Below are positions 1-8,749 of a DNA stretch of 64,000 nt, piece after piece (the stretch's first letter is position 1; every line of letters starts with the position of its first letter). The notes under the pieces were generated by a model that saw only the letters and a list, made by a program, of their open reading frames with translations, was not told the origin of the DNA and made no database searches. Source of the DNA: Muribaculaceae bacterium. GTDB lineage: Bacteria > Bacteroidota > Bacteroidia > Bacteroidales > Muribaculaceae. Both the position numbers and the translations under genes were made by a program. Where the stretch lies: NCBI GenBank assembly GCA_017451225.1, contig JAFSPZ010000028.1:111320-175319 (forward strand), read 5' to 3'.

Positions 1-823
1 AACTACGTGCCAAATCATTGCGTGAGGCAATTATCTGGTCAAGAGCTTGACGATAGTAAGCCACAACGTTTTTGACATACACCACATCTTTTAGGCGTCC
101 TTCAATTTTGAATGACGAAATACCAGCGTTGATCATCTGCTCTAGGCGGTCGCTCGCATTGAAATCGCGGAGCGAAAGCAGATGCTTCGACTTCATGAGT
201 TTGTTGCCATTCTTATCCTCAAGGTCATAGCTAAGGCGGCAGAACTGTGCACACTCGCCACGATTTGCACTACGGCCCTTCAGCGCATGGCTAATCTGGC
301 AACGGCCACTGTAGCTCACGCACAACGCTCCATGGCAGAATCCTTCAAGAGGAACTCGGACCTTGCTGGCAATGTCGCTAATCTCACTGAGCGACAGCTC
401 ACGTGCAAGCACGAGTTGTGAGAATCCCATTTGCTCTAAAAACATAGCTTTCTCGGTGGTGCGCAAATCACATTGAGTGCTGGCATGAAGGGCTATGGGT
501 GGCAAGTCGAGCCGCAACAGCGCCATGTCTTGCACAATAATCGCATCAACCCCTGAGCGATACAGTCTTTGAACCATTCGTTCTACATCTTTGAGCTCGT
601 GGTCATAGACAATGGTGTTGACAGTACAGTAGATTCGAGCTTCATACTGATGAGCAAAGTCGACAAGACGTTTAATGTTGTCGATGTCATTTCCCGCTTG
701 TGAACGCGCTCCAAAAGCAGTAGCGCCAATGTAGACTGCATCGGCTCCATGCTTAATTGCCTCAATGCCAATGGTAGCATCCTTGGCAGGGGCTAGTAAT
801 TCTATTTTTCGACATTTGCTCAT
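1..823 (-). CDS. U32 family peptidase-like protein (C-terminus cut by window edge)
   Basis: The reading frame opens at the ATG on the minus strand at 823 and runs off the left edge, giving about 274 visible residues. It begins with the family's usual ELLAPAKD...HGADAVYIG and carries the U32 signature region EGFCHGALCVSYSGRC followed by further cysteines (RGECAQFC). Members annotated as collagenase-like peptidases act in tRNA or rRNA hydroxylation (TrhP and RlhA types) or in proteolysis, so the substrate is not settled by the name. It lies just behind tRNA-Met, separated by a hairpin with a T-run, so transcription from the tRNA promoter is probably attenuated before this gene. The true C-terminus and any extra domain cannot be seen. 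Confidence 0.9.
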   Translation of the reverse strand, partial: MSKCRKIELLAPAKDATIGIEAIKHGADAVYIGATAFGARSQAGNDIDNIKRLVDFAHQYEARIYCTVNTIVYDHELKDVERMVQRLYRSGVDAIIVQDMALLRLDLPPIALHASTQCDLRTTEKAMFLEQMGFSQLVLARELSLSEISDIASKVRVPLEGFCHGALCVSYSGRCQISHALKGRSANRGECAQFCRLSYDLEDKNGNKLMKSKHLLSLRDFNASDRLEQMINAGISSFKIEGRLKDVVYVKNVVAYYRQALDQIIASRNDLARS

Positions 824-833
824 TACCAAAAAA

Positions 834-861
834 AGAGACCCAAAACATTCTTTGAGTCTCT
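834..861 (-). terminator. Terminator/attenuator after tRNA-Met
   Basis: Reading the minus strand, AGAGAC (861-856) pairs with GTCTCT (839-834), with partly paired inner bases, and is followed by a run of seven T residues. It sits between the 3' end of the tRNA and the start of the U32 gene. Confidence 0.7.
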
Positions 862-868
862 CGAAAAG

Positions 869-942
869 TAGCGGGACTGAGAATTGAACTCAGGACCTCC
901 GGGTTATGAATCCGACGCTCTAACCATCTGAGCTATCCCGCC
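869..942 (-). tRNA. tRNA-Met (anticodon CAT)
   Basis: A 74-nt cloverleaf on the minus strand. The acceptor arm GGCGGGA pairs with TCCCGCT, the D-arm holds TAGCTCAGATGGTTAGAGC, the anticodon loop holds CAT, and the T-arm has the TTCAATT-type loop. The discriminator base is A and no CCA is encoded. CAT could also mark the lysidine-modified tRNA-Ile2, but the stem GTCGGATTCATAACCCG resembles elongator Met of Bacteroidetes as I remember it. Confidence 0.9.
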
Positions 943-960
943 ATTTGACTTTTGCGACTG

Positions 961-968
961 CAAAGGTA
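961..968 (-). promoter_or_regulatory. -7 element of the tRNA-Met promoter
   Basis: The minus strand reads TACCTTTG, matching the Bacteroidetes -7 consensus TAnnTTTG, ending about 18 nt before the tRNA 5' end. A TTG lies about 20 nt further upstream (991-989), near the expected -33 position. Confidence 0.6.
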
Positions 969-1019
969 CTACTTTTTTTTATTCTGTGCAAGAACTATGT
1001 GATTTTTTTCTCAAAAAGT

Positions 1020-2327
1020 TCATGAAAACTCTTTTTCAGGCATTTTGTTTTTATCGCATGCGATAACTATATGCATCAATGATGAGTCAAGGTAACGTTG
1101 TGCCGTTTCGATTAAATCATTGCTTGTTGCATCTAGAATTGCTTGAATGTGCTCATTAAAATAGCTTGGATAAGTACCATAAAGGAAAATATTTCCTATG
1201 TAGCCTGCAATGTTGAAAGGTGTGTCAAGAGTTTTCACCAAATCACTCAGCATGTGTCTTTTTACTATATCTAGTTCCTCCTTGGGAATGGGTTCGGTGC
1301 ACAGTCTTTTCATTTCTTTCTTTGTCTCATTAATGACATCCCAGCAATATTGAGTGTCGCACTCAGTGGAGATGGAAATATGTCCGTCAAATGAGCGACC
1401 ACTTAGGCTGGCACCAATACCATAGGTGTAACCTTTGTCCTCGCGAATGTTTGACATAAGGCGACTGCCGAAGTAACCTCCTAATACTGTGGTAAGAATG
1501 CGAATCTTGAAATAGTCGGGGTGTCGACGTGGCACTGTTTTGAGCGCCATAGCAATAGCAGCCTGAACTGCTCCTTCCTTGTGGACTACTTTGAGCATTT
1601 CGTTTGAAGGTGTAACTTGTGGCTCAACTTGAGGCGAAGGCGCACCATTGGGCTTCCATTTTGAAAGTATATCTTCAATTGTGGCAATTTCTTTGTCGGT
1701 AATATGCCCTGCAATAACGAGGTTGCAATTTTGTGCCTTATAGTATTTAAAGTAAAAGTTTTGTATTTGTTCTTGTGTAAGTGAATATATGACTTCGGGG
1801 GTGGGATCACTTGCAAGTGGATGTTTATTGCCAAAGTACTGACGCATCATTTCCTTGTTGGCAATATATTTCACTTTTTCGCGTGCTGTGGCGATGTTTA
1901 CTGCCAGTTGTCGCTTGTTAAGTTCAAATTCATTGTCGGGGAATATTGGAGACATCAAGCTGTCAATGAATATGGGCAAAGTGTGGCTAAAATTCTCATT
2001 CAGAGAAGATAGGGCAAACTCGGTGCAGTTGTCATAGACTTGTGATGCCCGCCATGCTCCATAGTAGTCGATTGCTTCGGCAATTTGTGCATAACTCATG
2101 TTCTTGTTGCCGTTGAACACCGCCATAGAGCATGTTGTTGCTTGCATGGGAAGAGTTTCCTGAAATGTGCCGCCTGTCAAGTAAATAGAGAGTTTACTAA
2201 TCTCATCCTCTCCATTTCCTGCAATCCATAATTTCATTCCGTTTGAGAGAATGATGGGGTCGGGAACGTTAAGCTTTATATTGCTAAAGTCTCTTACTGG
2301 AGGTGGTATGCTACGATCTATTGCCAT
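1020..2327 (-). CDS. M16-like (insulinase superfamily) protein, apparently non-catalytic
   Basis: This 435-residue protein has the two-halved fold pattern of M16B peptidases: an N-terminal half with GGTFQE, and a C-terminal half with GGYFGSRLMSNIREDKGYTYG, which contains the substrate-binding Arg/Tyr region. The HxxEH zinc motif expected about 50-70 residues from the start is absent; the corresponding stretch reads MQATTCSMAVFNG. There is no obvious signal peptide. By family knowledge such members act as the non-catalytic partner of an active M16 subunit, but no active partner is in this window. It starts 7 nt after the kdsB stop, so the two are probably co-transcribed. Confidence 0.8.
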   Translation of the reverse strand: MAIDRSIPPPVRDFSNIKLNVPDPIILSNGMKLWIAGNGEDEISKLSIYLTGGTFQETLPMQATTCSMAVFNGNKNMSYAQIAEAIDYYGAWRASQVYDNCTEFALSSLNENFSHTLPIFIDSLMSPIFPDNEFELNKRQLAVNIATAREKVKYIANKEMMRQYFGNKHPLASDPTPEVIYSLTQEQIQNFYFKYYKAQNCNLVIAGHITDKEIATIEDILSKWKPNGAPSPQVEPQVTPSNEMLKVVHKEGAVQAAIAMALKTVPRRHPDYFKIRILTTVLGGYFGSRLMSNIREDKGYTYGIGASLSGRSFDGHISISTECDTQYCWDVINETKKEMKRLCTEPIPKEELDIVKRHMLSDLVKTLDTPFNIAGYIGNIFLYGTYPSYFNEHIQAILDATSNDLIETAQRYLDSSLMHIVIACDKNKMPEKEFS

Positions 2328-2334
2328 TGTTTTT

Positions 2335-3087
2335 TCATGATTTTGAAGATAGGAAGAGTTCGGCTTTTCTTAGGTCTTCGGGTGTATCAATTCCTATTGA
2401 GGATTGTTGGCTAATGCCAACTTTGATTTTCAAACCATTCTCAAGCCAACGAAGTTGTTCGAGCGACTCGGCAATCTCAAGTTTTGATTGTGAGAGACGA
2501 GTAATCTTATTTAGCGCTTCAGCTCGATAAGCATACATCCCTAAATGTGTGTAGTATTGATGACTGCTTGGCCATAAGCCTTTGTCAATGCCACGCAGAC
2601 AGGGAATTACAGAACGCGAGAAATAGAGAGCGTTCATGTTATTGTCGATAACCACTTTAACTTTGTTGGGATTCTCGAGGAGGTTATAATTTTCATCTTT
2701 GTGAAATGGCTTGATGAGAGTGGCAATTTGAGTGTTCTTGTCATCAAAGCACTGTTTAATTGCCTCTATTTGTTCAGGCTGGATGAAAGGCTCGTCACCT
2801 TGGACATTGATGATAATGTCTTCATTGCCATTGTTTATATTATAGGCCTCCCAGCATCGGTCGGTGCCACTACGATGCTCGGTTGATGTCATGACTGCAT
2901 TTCCTCCAAATGACTTTACATGGTTGAGAATGCGCTCATCGTCAGTAGCAACCAGAACATTATCCACAGCTTTCAATACTTGATTATAAACTCGCTGTAT
3001 TACTGTTGCGCCGCCTAACATGGCAAGTGGCTTGCCGGGAAAACGAGTTGACGCATATCTTGCTGGAATTATTGCAATAAACTTCAT
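2335..3087 (-). CDS. kdsB: 3-deoxy-manno-octulosonate cytidylyltransferase (CMP-Kdo synthetase)
   Basis: KdsB activates Kdo with CTP to give CMP-Kdo for the lipopolysaccharide inner core in the cytoplasm. The 250-residue length is normal. The N-terminus IPARYASTRFPGKPL is the nucleotide-binding signature, followed by VLVATDDERI and by NVQGDEPFI with the metal-binding region. The ATG at 3087 lies about 25 nt behind a good -7 element. It is first gene of a probable two-gene operon with the M16-like gene. The functional link between the two is unclear. Confidence 0.96.
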   Translation of the reverse strand: MKFIAIIPARYASTRFPGKPLAMLGGATVIQRVYNQVLKAVDNVLVATDDERILNHVKSFGGNAVMTSTEHRSGTDRCWEAYNINNGNEDIIINVQGDEPFIQPEQIEAIKQCFDDKNTQIATLIKPFHKDENYNLLENPNKVKVVIDNNMNALYFSRSVIPCLRGIDKGLWPSSHQYYTHLGMYAYRAEALNKITRLSQSKLEIAESLEQLRWLENGLKIKVGISQQSSIGIDTPEDLRKAELFLSSKS

Positions 3088-3112
3088 GTTGTTCTTATAA
3101 AAATGTATTGTG

Positions 3113-3120
3113 CAAAGTTA
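3113..3120 (-). promoter_or_regulatory. -7 element of the kdsB promoter
   Basis: The minus strand reads TAACTTTG, 25 nt before the kdsB ATG. A TTG lies at 3143-3141, close to the -33 position. Confidence 0.6.
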
Positions 3121-3149
3121 TGAATTATCCTTCACACTTACAAGAAAAA

Positions 3150-3183
3150 TGGGTTCGATAAATATGATAACTTACCGAACCCA
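3150..3183 (-). terminator. Terminator of the barrel-protein gene
   Basis: TGGGTTCG (3183-3176 on the minus strand) pairs perfectly with CGAACCCA (3157-3150) around an 18-nt loop and is followed by TTTTT. It lies just downstream of the outer-membrane protein gene and before the kdsB promoter. Confidence 0.75.
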
Positions 3184-3208
3184 AATATATTTTTATAATG
3201 TGTATCGA

Positions 3209-4072
3209 CTAGAAGTTGTAACCAATATTGATTGAGAATACATGATTCTTGACACTATTGTGGTTGAATGCCCTTGTACGCTTGCCATTTACATTGATCA
3301 AGCCACCATCATAGTTGAAACCGGCATAATACTTTTTAGCGAAAGTGACACCAGCACCAAAAGCAATGCCTACATCAAATGGTTTGACATAGTCGCTGTT
3401 TTTGTCATTTATGTTTGTCATTCCAAGAATCCTAACTTCATCTCTCTCGGCAATAGAAGGATCAACCATTGAAGAGCCATCATTGTCATCCATTGGAATG
3501 ATATAATTGAATTGAGGATTGCCTGTGAGATCAAGTGCGCCGAGTTTCTCTTTCAGTACATCGTTATGTATATAGGCTTTGCCACCTAATCCATAAGAGA
3601 AGTATGGACCCAAGTTCACTTGCAGCTGATAATTGTCATTAATGTTATAGCGATAGGAAGCCTGGACAGGGATGCGTACATTGTGCATTGTCACATTAGC
3701 AGTATAATCATCAAGAAATATACCATCCACTATCTTGCTATTATCTTGCTTGAAGCTGAATTTTGCTCCAGTAGAGTTGTAATAAACACCAGTGTTAACC
3801 CATAAATTCTTGAGAACTGGAATGTCAACGCTTACACCAAAGTTGATGCCTGCTTTGTTATGAACATCAAGTACATAGGGCAGGTCGCCGAAAATTTTTG
3901 ACACGTCATTATTGTGGATGTTGTTTTTCATTCCATTGACGTTTAGACCAGCTCGAATACCAATAGTGACTTTTTCAGTTGACTTCTCGGTCGAGAAAAA
4001 GTCGTTAAACGACTGAGCCGACATACTGAAAGCAGTAATTGCCGCTGCAGCTACAAACATTAATTTTTTCAT
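3209..4072 (-). CDS. Outer-membrane beta-barrel protein (PorT/OmpW-like)
   Basis: The 287-residue protein starts with a clear signal peptide (MKKLMFVAAAAITAFSMSAQS). The mature part is rich in alternating aromatic and polar strands (VNTGVYYNSTG, YQLQVNLGPYFSYGLGG, YAGFNYDGGLINVNG) and ends in an aromatic residue (NIGYNF), as expected for a barrel inserted by BamA. It looks like the small porin-like barrels common in Bacteroidetes. Ligand and role are unknown. It lies 45 nt behind a small acidic ORF with its own promoter, so the two are probably co-transcribed, and it ends in a strong terminator. Confidence 0.8.
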   Translation of the reverse strand: MKKLMFVAAAAITAFSMSAQSFNDFFSTEKSTEKVTIGIRAGLNVNGMKNNIHNNDVSKIFGDLPYVLDVHNKAGINFGVSVDIPVLKNLWVNTGVYYNSTGAKFSFKQDNSKIVDGIFLDDYTANVTMHNVRIPVQASYRYNINDNYQLQVNLGPYFSYGLGGKAYIHNDVLKEKLGALDLTGNPQFNYIIPMDDNDGSSMVDPSIAERDEVRILGMTNINDKNSDYVKPFDVGIAFGAGVTFAKKYYAGFNYDGGLINVNGKRTRAFNHNSVKNHVFSINIGYNF

Positions 4073-4117
4073 TTCGTGTATTTTTTAGTTATTATTATAT
4101 TCTTTGTAAATAAATTG

Positions 4118-4363
4118 TCAATCTTCGTTATCAAAATCATCATCAACAACATCGTCTATGTCCTCGTGGTAGTTGTGATATTCACTGTGAGGATTGTAGA
4201 GTGAGGTGTCGTCTACATCTGTAGCAGGATTTGTGCTTGGGCGAGTGTAGTCATTGGTGTGAGATGGCCTTGCCCAAGGTTCGAAACCACGTCTATTATT
4301 TGTAGTTGAGTTATTATTGTTGTCACTATGTGCCCAACTTTCAAAGTTTTTTAGAATTCCCAT
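4118..4363 (-). CDS. Small acidic, Asn/Asp-rich protein of unknown function
   Basis: This 81-residue frame is supported by a -7 element TAAATTTG about 40 nt upstream and by its position directly before the barrel-protein gene. It has no signal peptide and no membrane segment. The N-terminal part repeats a short motif (FESWA near residue 7, FEPWA near residue 27) separated by Asn/Thr-rich sequence. The C-terminal third is dominated by Asp, Glu, His and Tyr (DDVVDDDFDNED at the end). I do not recognise a family. It is probably disordered and might bind metal or a basic partner, but this is inference only. Confidence 0.55.
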   Translation of the reverse strand: MGILKNFESWAHSDNNNNSTTNNRRGFEPWARPSHTNDYTRPSTNPATDVDDTSLYNPHSEYHNYHEDIDDVVDDDFDNED

Positions 4364-4404
4364 AAATATACAGTTGATGATAGTACTATATCTTGTACAA
4401 ATTG

Positions 4405-4412
4405 CAAATTTA
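4405..4412 (-). promoter_or_regulatory. -7 element before the small acidic gene
   Basis: The minus strand reads TAAATTTG about 40 nt before the ATG at 4363, supporting transcription of the small gene and the barrel gene behind it. Confidence 0.5.
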
Positions 4413-4447
4413 CAATATTTTTGTAATATTGCAGTAAAAATAGGTGC

Positions 4448-4481
4448 AAAAAACGTCCAGCAATAACGCTGGACGTTTTTT
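4448..4481. terminator. Terminator after mutB (bidirectional)
   Basis: A nine-base-pair stem, ACGTCCAGC (4453-4461) with GCTGGACGT (4468-4476), and a six-base loop, with an A-run on the left and a T-run on the right. It follows the mutB stop on the minus strand by about 30 nt. Confidence 0.85.
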
Positions 4482-4507
4482 ATATAGATGTTATGCCCAT
4501 TAAGGAA

Positions 4508-6643
4508 TTATTCCTCGTCGAGCAGGATTTCCATCACCTTGATTGCACTCTTCATAACAGATGTGCCAGGACCAAAGATGGCAGCAACGCCAGCCTTGTA
4601 CAGGAAATCATAGTCTTGCATTGGAATTACACCACCCGCGGTAACGATGATGTCCTCGCGACCAAGCTTCTTGAGCTCCTCGATAACGGCTGGGATAAGA
4701 GTCTTGTGACCTGCTGCAAGCGATGATACGCCCATTACGTTCACGTCGTTCTCAACGGCTTGACGAGCGCTCTCCTCAGGAGTTTGGAACAATGGTCCCA
4801 TGTCAACGTCAAATCCGCAGTCGGCATAGCCAGTGGCAACCACCTTGGCGCCACGGTCATGACCGTCCTGTCCCATCTTTGCAATCATGATGCGAGGTTG
4901 ACGACCTTCTTTCTTAGCAAATTGAGCAGTGAGCTCACGTGCACGCTTAAGGTCGGGATCGGAAATTGCTTCTGCTGAATACACGCCTGAAATTGTTTTA
5001 ACAACTGCTTTATAACGGCCTACGACTTCCTCGCAGGCATCACTAATCTCACCAAGCGAAGCGCGATCCTTTGCTGCCTCTACTGCTAGAGCGAGCAGAT
5101 TGCCTTCTCCAGTGCGTACACACTCGGTGATGGCTTTGAGGTCGGCTTGAACCTTAGCTTCGTCACGATTCTTGCGCAACTCCTCGAGACGTGCAACTTG
5201 CTCGTTGCGCACCTCAGTGTTGTCGATTTCAAGGATATCGATAGGAGCCTCTTTTTCGAGAGCATACTTGTTAATGCCAACGATAGTTTGTGCACCGCTA
5301 TCGATACGGGCTTGTGTACGTGCTGCTGCTTCCTCGATGCGCATTTTGGGCACACCAGTCTCGATAGCCTTTGCCATACCACCAAGCTTCTCGATCTCTT
5401 GTATGTGTTCCCAAGCTTTGTGAACAAGCTCATGTGTGAGGCGCTCTACATAGAATGAACCAGCCCAAGGATCAATAGCCTTTGTGATCATAGTCTCTTG
5501 CTGGATGTAAATCTGGGTGTTACGTGCGATACGTGCCGAGAAGTCGGTTGGAAGCGCGATTGCCTCATCGAGAGCGTTTGTGTGCAGCGACTGTGTGTGA
5601 CCCTGAGCTGCTGCCATAGCCTCGATACATGTACGACCTACGTTGTTGAATGGGTCTTGTGCTGTGAGCGACCAACCCGAAGTTTGGCAGTGAGTACGCA
5701 GTGACATTGATTTTGGATTCTTAGAGCCAAAGCTCTTAACAATCTTAGCCCACAAAAGTCGGCCTGCACGCATCTTGGCAATCTCGGTGAAGAAGTTCAT
5801 TGAAATACCCCAGAAGAACGACAGACGTGGTGCGAATGCGTCAACGTCGAGTCCTGCATTAACACCGGTGCGGATATAGTCCATACCATCGGCGAGAGTG
5901 TAGGCGAGCTCGATGTCGGCTGTTGCACCGGCTTCTTGCATGTGGTAGCCCGAAATAGAGATAGAGTTGAACTTGGGCATGTTCTTTGAGGTGTACTCAA
6001 AGATGCTGGCGATAATCTGCATCGAGAACTTAGGAGGATAAATATAGGTGTTACGCACCATGAACTCCTTGAGGATGTCGTTCTGGATAGTACCAGCCAT
6101 GTGCTCAAGCTGAGCACCCTGCTCAAGACCCGAAACGATGTAGAACGCCATAATGGGCAACACAGCACCGTTCATGGTCATTGATACCGACATTGTTTCC
6201 AGTGGAATTCCGTCGAAGAGCACCTTCATGTCCTCTACCGAGCAGATAGACACACCGGCTTTACCCACATCACCAACCACACGCTGGTTGTCGGCATTGT
6301 AGCCGCGGTGAGTGGGAAGGTCGAATGCTACCGACAGACCCTTCTGACCCGATGCTAGGTTGCGGCGATAGAACGCGTTGCTCTCGGCTGCTGTCGAGAA
6401 ACCTGCATACTGGCGCACTGTCCATGGGCGGAAAGGGTACATAAGGCTGTAAGGACCTCCAAGGAAAGGAGGAATACCAGCCACGAAGTTGAGGTGCTCA
6501 AGTCCTTCGATATCTTCTTTTGTATAAACTTGCTTGATGTCGAGCAACTCGGCATTGCGCCATGGTTCGGCAAGATGCATAGGCTTATGTTCAACATTGA
6601 AAGCCTCGTTTGCTATGTCTATGTTTTTGAAATTTGGTCTCAT
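4508..6643 (-). CDS. mutB: Methylmalonyl-CoA mutase, large (catalytic) subunit
   Basis: This subunit interconverts succinyl-CoA and (R)-methylmalonyl-CoA using adenosylcobalamin; in Bacteroidales it serves the succinate-to-propionate route. At 711 residues it has the normal TIM-barrel domain ([25 protein letters not shown] region near residue 60) and a C-terminal B12-binding domain. That domain carries the DxHxxG signature GQDGHDRG, with the cobalt-ligand His at about 595, followed by [11 protein letters not shown] and VTAGGVIP. It starts 9 nt after mutA. No epimerase, MeaB chaperone or decarboxylase gene is in the window. Confidence 0.97.
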   Translation of the reverse strand: MRPNFKNIDIANEAFNVEHKPMHLAEPWRNAELLDIKQVYTKEDIEGLEHLNFVAGIPPFLGGPYSLMYPFRPWTVRQYAGFSTAAESNAFYRRNLASGQKGLSVAFDLPTHRGYNADNQRVVGDVGKAGVSICSVEDMKVLFDGIPLETMSVSMTMNGAVLPIMAFYIVSGLEQGAQLEHMAGTIQNDILKEFMVRNTYIYPPKFSMQIIASIFEYTSKNMPKFNSISISGYHMQEAGATADIELAYTLADGMDYIRTGVNAGLDVDAFAPRLSFFWGISMNFFTEIAKMRAGRLLWAKIVKSFGSKNPKSMSLRTHCQTSGWSLTAQDPFNNVGRTCIEAMAAAQGHTQSLHTNALDEAIALPTDFSARIARNTQIYIQQETMITKAIDPWAGSFYVERLTHELVHKAWEHIQEIEKLGGMAKAIETGVPKMRIEEAAARTQARIDSGAQTIVGINKYALEKEAPIDILEIDNTEVRNEQVARLEELRKNRDEAKVQADLKAITECVRTGEGNLLALAVEAAKDRASLGEISDACEEVVGRYKAVVKTISGVYSAEAISDPDLKRARELTAQFAKKEGRQPRIMIAKMGQDGHDRGAKVVATGYADCGFDVDMGPLFQTPEESARQAVENDVNVMGVSSLAAGHKTLIPAVIEELKKLGREDIIVTAGGVIPMQDYDFLYKAGVAAIFGPGTSVMKSAIKVMEILLDEE

Positions 6644-6652
6644 GTTGCTCGA

Positions 6653-8473
6653 TTATTTTAAAAGTTTAGCATTAAATTCGGTCAATGTGTCTTGCACATT
6701 GCTCTTCACGTTGATAAAGTACTTGATACCAAGCTCCTTGAACGTGTCGTTCTCGGGACCTGCAATCACAAACTCGGTACGGCCATTCAGGTACTTGAAG
6801 GCTGCGGGAGCATATTCATCATACTCAGGATCGCTAGAGCAGAGTACAACAACGTCGGCTTTCTTCTCAAGAGCAGCATCGATGCCTTCCTCAACAGTTT
6901 GGAAGCCGTTGTTGTCGATAATCTCATAACCAGCACATGCAAAGAAATTGCTGCTGAACTGGGCACGAGCCAAGCGCATGGTGAGGTTGCCAATGGTGAG
7001 CATGAACACCTTGGGTGCGTAGTCGGCATTCTCGGTAGCGAGACGCAGTTGCTCGAAATGACTTGCTAAGCGCTGACAGTTCAAAACATTCTCTGGCTGA
7101 GCCTCGTATTTGATATTGGCAGCCTTGCCTTCACTCTTCTCGGTGAAATTGGGGAATTGGTTAGTGCCAAGTAATTGCTCACGACGTTTTGCAACCTTGT
7201 CGAAGCGAGATTTAGCGCTTGCGTTTACGGCTGCTGTAATTTCGCCAGCCTCTTGTGCTGCCTTAAAGCCTCCCTTGTCTTCTATCTCAAGGAACAATTT
7301 CCATGCCTCTTGTGCAATCGACATGGTAAGAGTCTCAATGTAGTAAGAACCGCCAGCGGGGTCAGTAACCTTGTCTAGATGGCTCTCTTCCTTGAGTAGG
7401 ATTTGCTGGTTGCGGGCGATGCGCTCGCTGAAGTCATCGGGAGTCTGATAAGCTTTGTCAAATGGTGCTACTACAATAGAGTCAACACCTGCGAGTGCTG
7501 CCGACATGGCTTGAGTTTGGCTGCGGAGCAGATTTACGTAGCTGTCAAACACTGTTTGAGTGAACTCGGTTGTAGCTGCATTCACAACCATCTTGCATGC
7601 ACAGTCGCACTCGGGGTTGTATTGCTTTACGATTTGGGCCCAAAGCATGCGAGCAGCACGGAACTTGGCAATCTCCATGAAGTAAACAGTAGAGATACCC
7701 ATGTTGAACTTAATGCGTGTTGCAACTTCCTGAGCAGGAACGCCTGCTTCGGTGAGCATTGCCATCCATTCATTACCCCATGCAAGAGCATAACCAAGCT
7801 CTTGATAGATGAATGCACCAGCATTATTGAGCATAATGGCATCAACGCTAAGTACGCGCAAATGCTTTACTGGCTTAACAATTTCAAGCATCTCCTTAGC
7901 CATAGCTACTATGTCACCTGCGAATGGCTCGCCGTGTTTAAAGTAGCGACGGAAAGGATCAAAATTGATTGAGCCTACAAATGTCTCTTGAGCGCCTTGC
8001 TTCTCGATGATGGCTACTAGTTGCTTTGCAACGTCAATAGCAACCTTCACGCAGCAGTTGATGTCAACAGCCACAAGGTTAACGTCAATCTTGTCGAGTA
8101 ATGCCTCGAGATCAACACTCTGTCCATGAGGGAGCTTGAAGCACACGTCGTTGATGCCCTTATTAAGCACCTCGAGTGCCTTGGCATTAGCTTCCTTAAC
8201 ATCTTTCACTTCGATGTCTTGGCGTACATACCAATCGTTAGTTACGCGTGTGCCGCGAACGAAAGGATATTCGCCAGGAAGGGACTCAGTAGTTTTAAGA
8301 TTCTCAATGTCAACACCACGATAAATGGGTTCTACATTGAAACCTTCGTTTGTTCGCCAAATCATCCTTTTGTTGTAGTCGGCACCTTTAAGGTCGACTT
8401 CAGCTTTTGCACGCCACTCCTCAGGGGTGACAGGTGCGAATTGGTCGAACAATTTTTCAAATTTTTCTGCCAT
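6653..8473 (-). CDS. mutA: Methylmalonyl-CoA mutase, small subunit
   Basis: The 606-residue protein is homologous along its length to the large subunit (WYVRQDIEV, FMEIAKFRAARMLWAQIVK, PAGGSYYIETLT) but has no DxHxxG cobalamin motif in its C-terminal Rossmann-like domain (VFMLTIGNLTMRLARAQFSSNFFACAGY). This fits the non-catalytic partner of the alpha-beta heterodimer. It is the first gene of the mutA-mutB operon. A -7 element TACCTTTG lies 75 nt upstream. The leader shows no cobalamin riboswitch. Confidence 0.96.
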   Translation of the reverse strand: MAEKFEKLFDQFAPVTPEEWRAKAEVDLKGADYNKRMIWRTNEGFNVEPIYRGVDIENLKTTESLPGEYPFVRGTRVTNDWYVRQDIEVKDVKEANAKALEVLNKGINDVCFKLPHGQSVDLEALLDKIDVNLVAVDINCCVKVAIDVAKQLVAIIEKQGAQETFVGSINFDPFRRYFKHGEPFAGDIVAMAKEMLEIVKPVKHLRVLSVDAIMLNNAGAFIYQELGYALAWGNEWMAMLTEAGVPAQEVATRIKFNMGISTVYFMEIAKFRAARMLWAQIVKQYNPECDCACKMVVNAATTEFTQTVFDSYVNLLRSQTQAMSAALAGVDSIVVAPFDKAYQTPDDFSERIARNQQILLKEESHLDKVTDPAGGSYYIETLTMSIAQEAWKLFLEIEDKGGFKAAQEAGEITAAVNASAKSRFDKVAKRREQLLGTNQFPNFTEKSEGKAANIKYEAQPENVLNCQRLASHFEQLRLATENADYAPKVFMLTIGNLTMRLARAQFSSNFFACAGYEIIDNNGFQTVEEGIDAALEKKADVVVLCSSDPEYDEYAPAAFKYLNGRTEFVIAGPENDTFKELGIKYFINVKSNVQDTLTEFNAKLLK

Positions 8474-8547
8474 AACTTTTTAAAAGTAAATTTATATAGT
8501 AACGTAGTTATTTTCTGCGTAAAAAACTAGTCTCCAAAAAACGACCA

Positions 8548-8555
8548 CAAAGGTA
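8548..8555 (-). promoter_or_regulatory. -7 element of the mutA promoter
   Basis: The minus strand reads TACCTTTG, about 75 nt before the mutA start, leaving a leader of about 70 nt. Confidence 0.55.
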
Positions 8556-8722
8556 CTAATAATTTGTGAAAAGAAAGCTTAAATGAGGGGTTTTTAAGTT
8601 ATTTTACACATTATAAAATTTATATATTCGTTTTGATATGTTTTTGGGGGATGTTGGTTGTTACAAAATAAACTAATAATTAGATTTTTTTGCCATCCTC
8701 TTGTGTTTAATATATTTTTTTG

Positions 8723-8730
8723 TAATTTTG
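8723..8730 (+). promoter_or_regulatory. -7 element before the GT2 gene
   Basis: TAATTTTG lies 20 nt before the ATG at 8750 in an AT-rich tract. The 8556-8722 stretch shows nothing else recognisable. Confidence 0.55.
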
Positions 8731-8749
8731 TAATTTTAAGATAAATATT

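Noticed and set aside
7403-7972. A 189-residue open frame on the plus strand opposite mutA
   Set aside because: It is the antisense shadow of a conserved, complete mutA gene, is rich in Cys and His in a way typical of shadows, and has no promoter or family motif.
8474-8749. Possible cobalamin riboswitch before the B12-dependent mutA-mutB operon
   Set aside because: No B12-box-like sequence or extended stem structure is present in the leader; it is short and AT-rich.
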